Positions 13,898 to 14,976 of a DNA stretch of 14,976 nt are shown here, in pieces; the stretch's first letter is position 1, and each line of letters opens with the position of its first letter. The stretch covers positions 1 through 14,976 of the forward strand of contig WFVQ01000211.1 in NCBI GenBank assembly GCA_015491585.1. Direction: 5' to 3'. The position numbers were made by a program, and so were the translations under genes. The stretch comes from Deltaproteobacteria bacterium (GTDB lineage: Bacteria; Desulfobacterota; Dissulfuribacteria; Dissulfuribacterales; S140-46). The notes under the pieces are model-generated. The model was not told the DNA's origin. It saw only the letters and a list, made by a program, of their open reading frames with translations, and made no database searches.

Positions 13898-14339
13898 CGC
13901 GGTGGGCAGCAGGAGCGGAACGGTCTGCGAGACCGCCTACAGGGTCATCTACGGCGACACGGATGCGGGCGGGGTGGTCTATTACGGCACATACATGCGC
14001 CTGCTGGAGACAGGGCGGTCTGAATACCTCCGCCAGGTGCTCGGGGTCAGCTACGCCGAGCTCACCGAGGCAGGGCTCATCTTCCCGGTGGTGGAGCTCC
14101 ACTGCCGTTACCATGCCCCTGCCCGGTATGACGATCTCCTCGTCATCTCCACCTGGATAGAGGAGATCACCGGCGCCACCATACGCTTCTCCTATGCCAT
14201 AAAAAAGGAGGGGCCCAGCCCAAGGCCCCTCCTTACCGGATATACCATTAACGCCGCCGTCGGCCTGGACGGCCGCCCCAGACGGCTGCCCAAAGAGCTG
14301 TCCCTGATGATCAAGCGCAACCTACATCTTGAAGATTGA
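13872..14339 (+). CDS. YbgC/4-hydroxybenzoyl-CoA thioesterase-family acyl-CoA thioesterase
   Basis: A 155-residue hot-dog-fold thioesterase that hydrolyses acyl-CoA esters. The signature YGDTDAGGVVYYGTYMRLLE (27-46) includes Asp31, equivalent to the catalytic Asp of the Pseudomonas 4-hydroxybenzoyl-CoA enzyme. Strand patterns VVELHCRYHAPARYDDLLVI and RFSYAI fit the fold. The ATG at 13872 overlaps the end of the previous gene by 26 bases. A GTG at 13902, five bases after that gene's stop, is an equally reasonable start because the first ten residues look unconserved. It appears cotranscribed with hom and the ApgM-like gene. No tol-pal genes are visible here, so a Tol-associated role is not supported. 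Its last 18 bases overlap the 3' end of the opposing chemoreceptor gene. Confidence 0.88.
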   Translation: MEERRRPSSAVGSRSGTVCETAYRVIYGDTDAGGVVYYGTYMRLLETGRSEYLRQVLGVSYAELTEAGLIFPVVELHCRYHAPARYDDLLVISTWIEEITGATIRFSYAIKKEGPSPRPLLTGYTINAAVGLDGRPRRLPKELSLMIKRNLHLED

Positions 14340-14976
14340 TATCTCCTCCTTCAGCATGTTGGAGACCTCCTTCAACTTCTTGGACATGGCATTGACGTCG
14401 CCGGCTATTGAGGCGGTGTAGCGCCCGGTCTCCACGATCTGGCTGCTGAGTTCCGCCACCCGGGCCACCTCTGCGCTGGCGTCCTGGGCGCGCTGGCTCA
14501 CCTCGCTGGTGGTGGCTGTCTGCTCTTCCACGGCGGCAGCCACGCTGTCCGAGAACTCCGCCACCTTTATGATGGTCTCGACTATCCGGTTCACCGCATG
14601 GCTGGCCTTGGTGGCGCCGCTCACTATGTTGTTGACTATCTGCTCGATCTCTCCAATGGAGTCGGACGTCTGTTTGGCCAGGTCCTTGACCTCGTTGGCC
14701 ACGACCGCGAATCCCTTTCCGGCCTCACCGGCCCGGGCCGCCTCGATGGTGGCGTTCAGGGCCAGGAGGTTGGTCTGCTCGGCGATGGAGCCGATGAGAC
14801 CGCTCACCTCTTCTATCTTCTTGGTGGCCTCCACCAGTTCGTCGATCACCTGCCTGGCGTTCTCGGCCTCTGAACTGGCCTCCATAGAGGCCTCCTTCGT
14901 CTCGGTGGTGTTCCTGCTGATCTCGGAAACCGTGGCCGTCATCTCCTCCATAGCCGCGGCCACGCTGCTCACGTTC
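14322..14976 (-). CDS. Methyl-accepting chemotaxis protein, C-terminal signalling domain (5' part off the window)
   Basis: The visible 217 residues are the cytoplasmic coiled-coil of a chemoreceptor, which controls CheA through CheW. The highly conserved hairpin tip is present (GSIAEQTNLLALNATIEAAR, then AGEAGKGFAVVANEVKDLA). Flanking heptad helices contain Glu/Gln-rich methylation-like patches (AAAVEEQTATTSEVSQRA). No CheR-binding pentapeptide is at the C-terminus, which ends EEISIFKM. The reading frame stays open to the right edge, so the sensor, membrane and HAMP parts are outside the window and the ligand cannot be inferred. The GTG near 14972 is an internal valine, not a start. The stop overlaps the end of the convergent thioesterase gene by 18 bases. 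Confidence 0.95.
   Translation of the reverse strand, partial: NVSSVAAAMEEMTATVSEISRNTTETKEASMEASSEAENARQVIDELVEATKKIEEVSGLIGSIAEQTNLLALNATIEAARAGEAGKGFAVVANEVKDLAKQTSDSIGEIEQIVNNIVSGATKASHAVNRIVETIIKVAEFSDSVAAAVEEQTATTSEVSQRAQDASAEVARVAELSSQIVETGRYTASIAGDVNAMSKKLKEVSNMLKEEISIFKM

Noticed and set aside
14970..14972. GTG as the start of a short chemoreceptor-like gene
   Set aside because: The frame continues open to the window edge, and the codon lies in the middle of a conserved coiled-coil, so the gene is simply cut by the edge.
1..14976. CRISPR arrays, transposases, rRNA operons, phage genes
   Set aside because: No regularly spaced repeats, no terminal inverted repeats with a transposase, and no rRNA-like sequence were seen on either strand.

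Overview
The window looks like a stretch of a high-GC bacterial chromosome. Bacterial signs are RNase G, a YbgC-type thioesterase, a chemoreceptor and a tRNA-His with encoded CCA and C73. Arg codon AGG and Ile codon ATA are conspicuously frequent despite the high GC. The gene set (a fused radical-SAM/DUF2344 protein, and hom followed by an ApgM-family protein) fits anaerobic Deltaproteobacteria/Desulfobacterota best. That assignment is an inference, not a demonstrated placement.

Layout, left to right. (1) 1-2116, minus strand: a two-gene unit with a DUF4384 protein and a caspase-family (C14) peptidase. Both have N-terminal signal sequences, and the caspase gene runs off the left edge. (2) 2214-2875, minus: an AT-rich PIN-toxin/ribbon-helix-helix-antitoxin pair in toxin-first order, which looks acquired. 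(3) 2974-3135: a tRNA-His gene (minus) with a good promoter and a bidirectional terminator. (4) 3192-5652, plus: a COG0731-type radical SAM protein, then ribonuclease G one base downstream. (5) 5674-8235, minus: a fused B12-binding-type radical SAM/DUF2344 protein, tail to tail with rng. (6) 8408-10925, minus: a tightly overlapping ABC importer operon of the nitrate/taurine/sulfonate class (binding protein, permease, ATPase). (7) 10926-11171: a divergent intergenic region with candidate promoters both ways and a hairpin-rich leader before hom. (8) 11172-14339, plus: homoserine dehydrogenase, an ApgM-family protein that is probably the homoserine kinase, and an acyl-CoA thioesterase. (9) 14322-14976, minus: the C-terminal signalling domain of a methyl-accepting chemotaxis protein, cut by the right edge.

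How they work together. hom and the ApgM-like gene plausibly supply two consecutive threonine-pathway steps (aspartate semialdehyde to homoserine to phosphohomoserine). The radical SAM/rng block resembles the widespread TIGR03960-TIGR03936-rng neighbourhood, but here the radical SAM genes are fused and inverted relative to rng. The ABC operon is a self-contained importer of unknown substrate. The caspase/DUF4384 pair is the least understood part and the best candidate for an undescribed system; the toxin-antitoxin pair beside it is probably an independent insertion. No CRISPR array, transposase, integrase, phage gene or rRNA was seen. No stretch longer than 300 bases lacks a gene.
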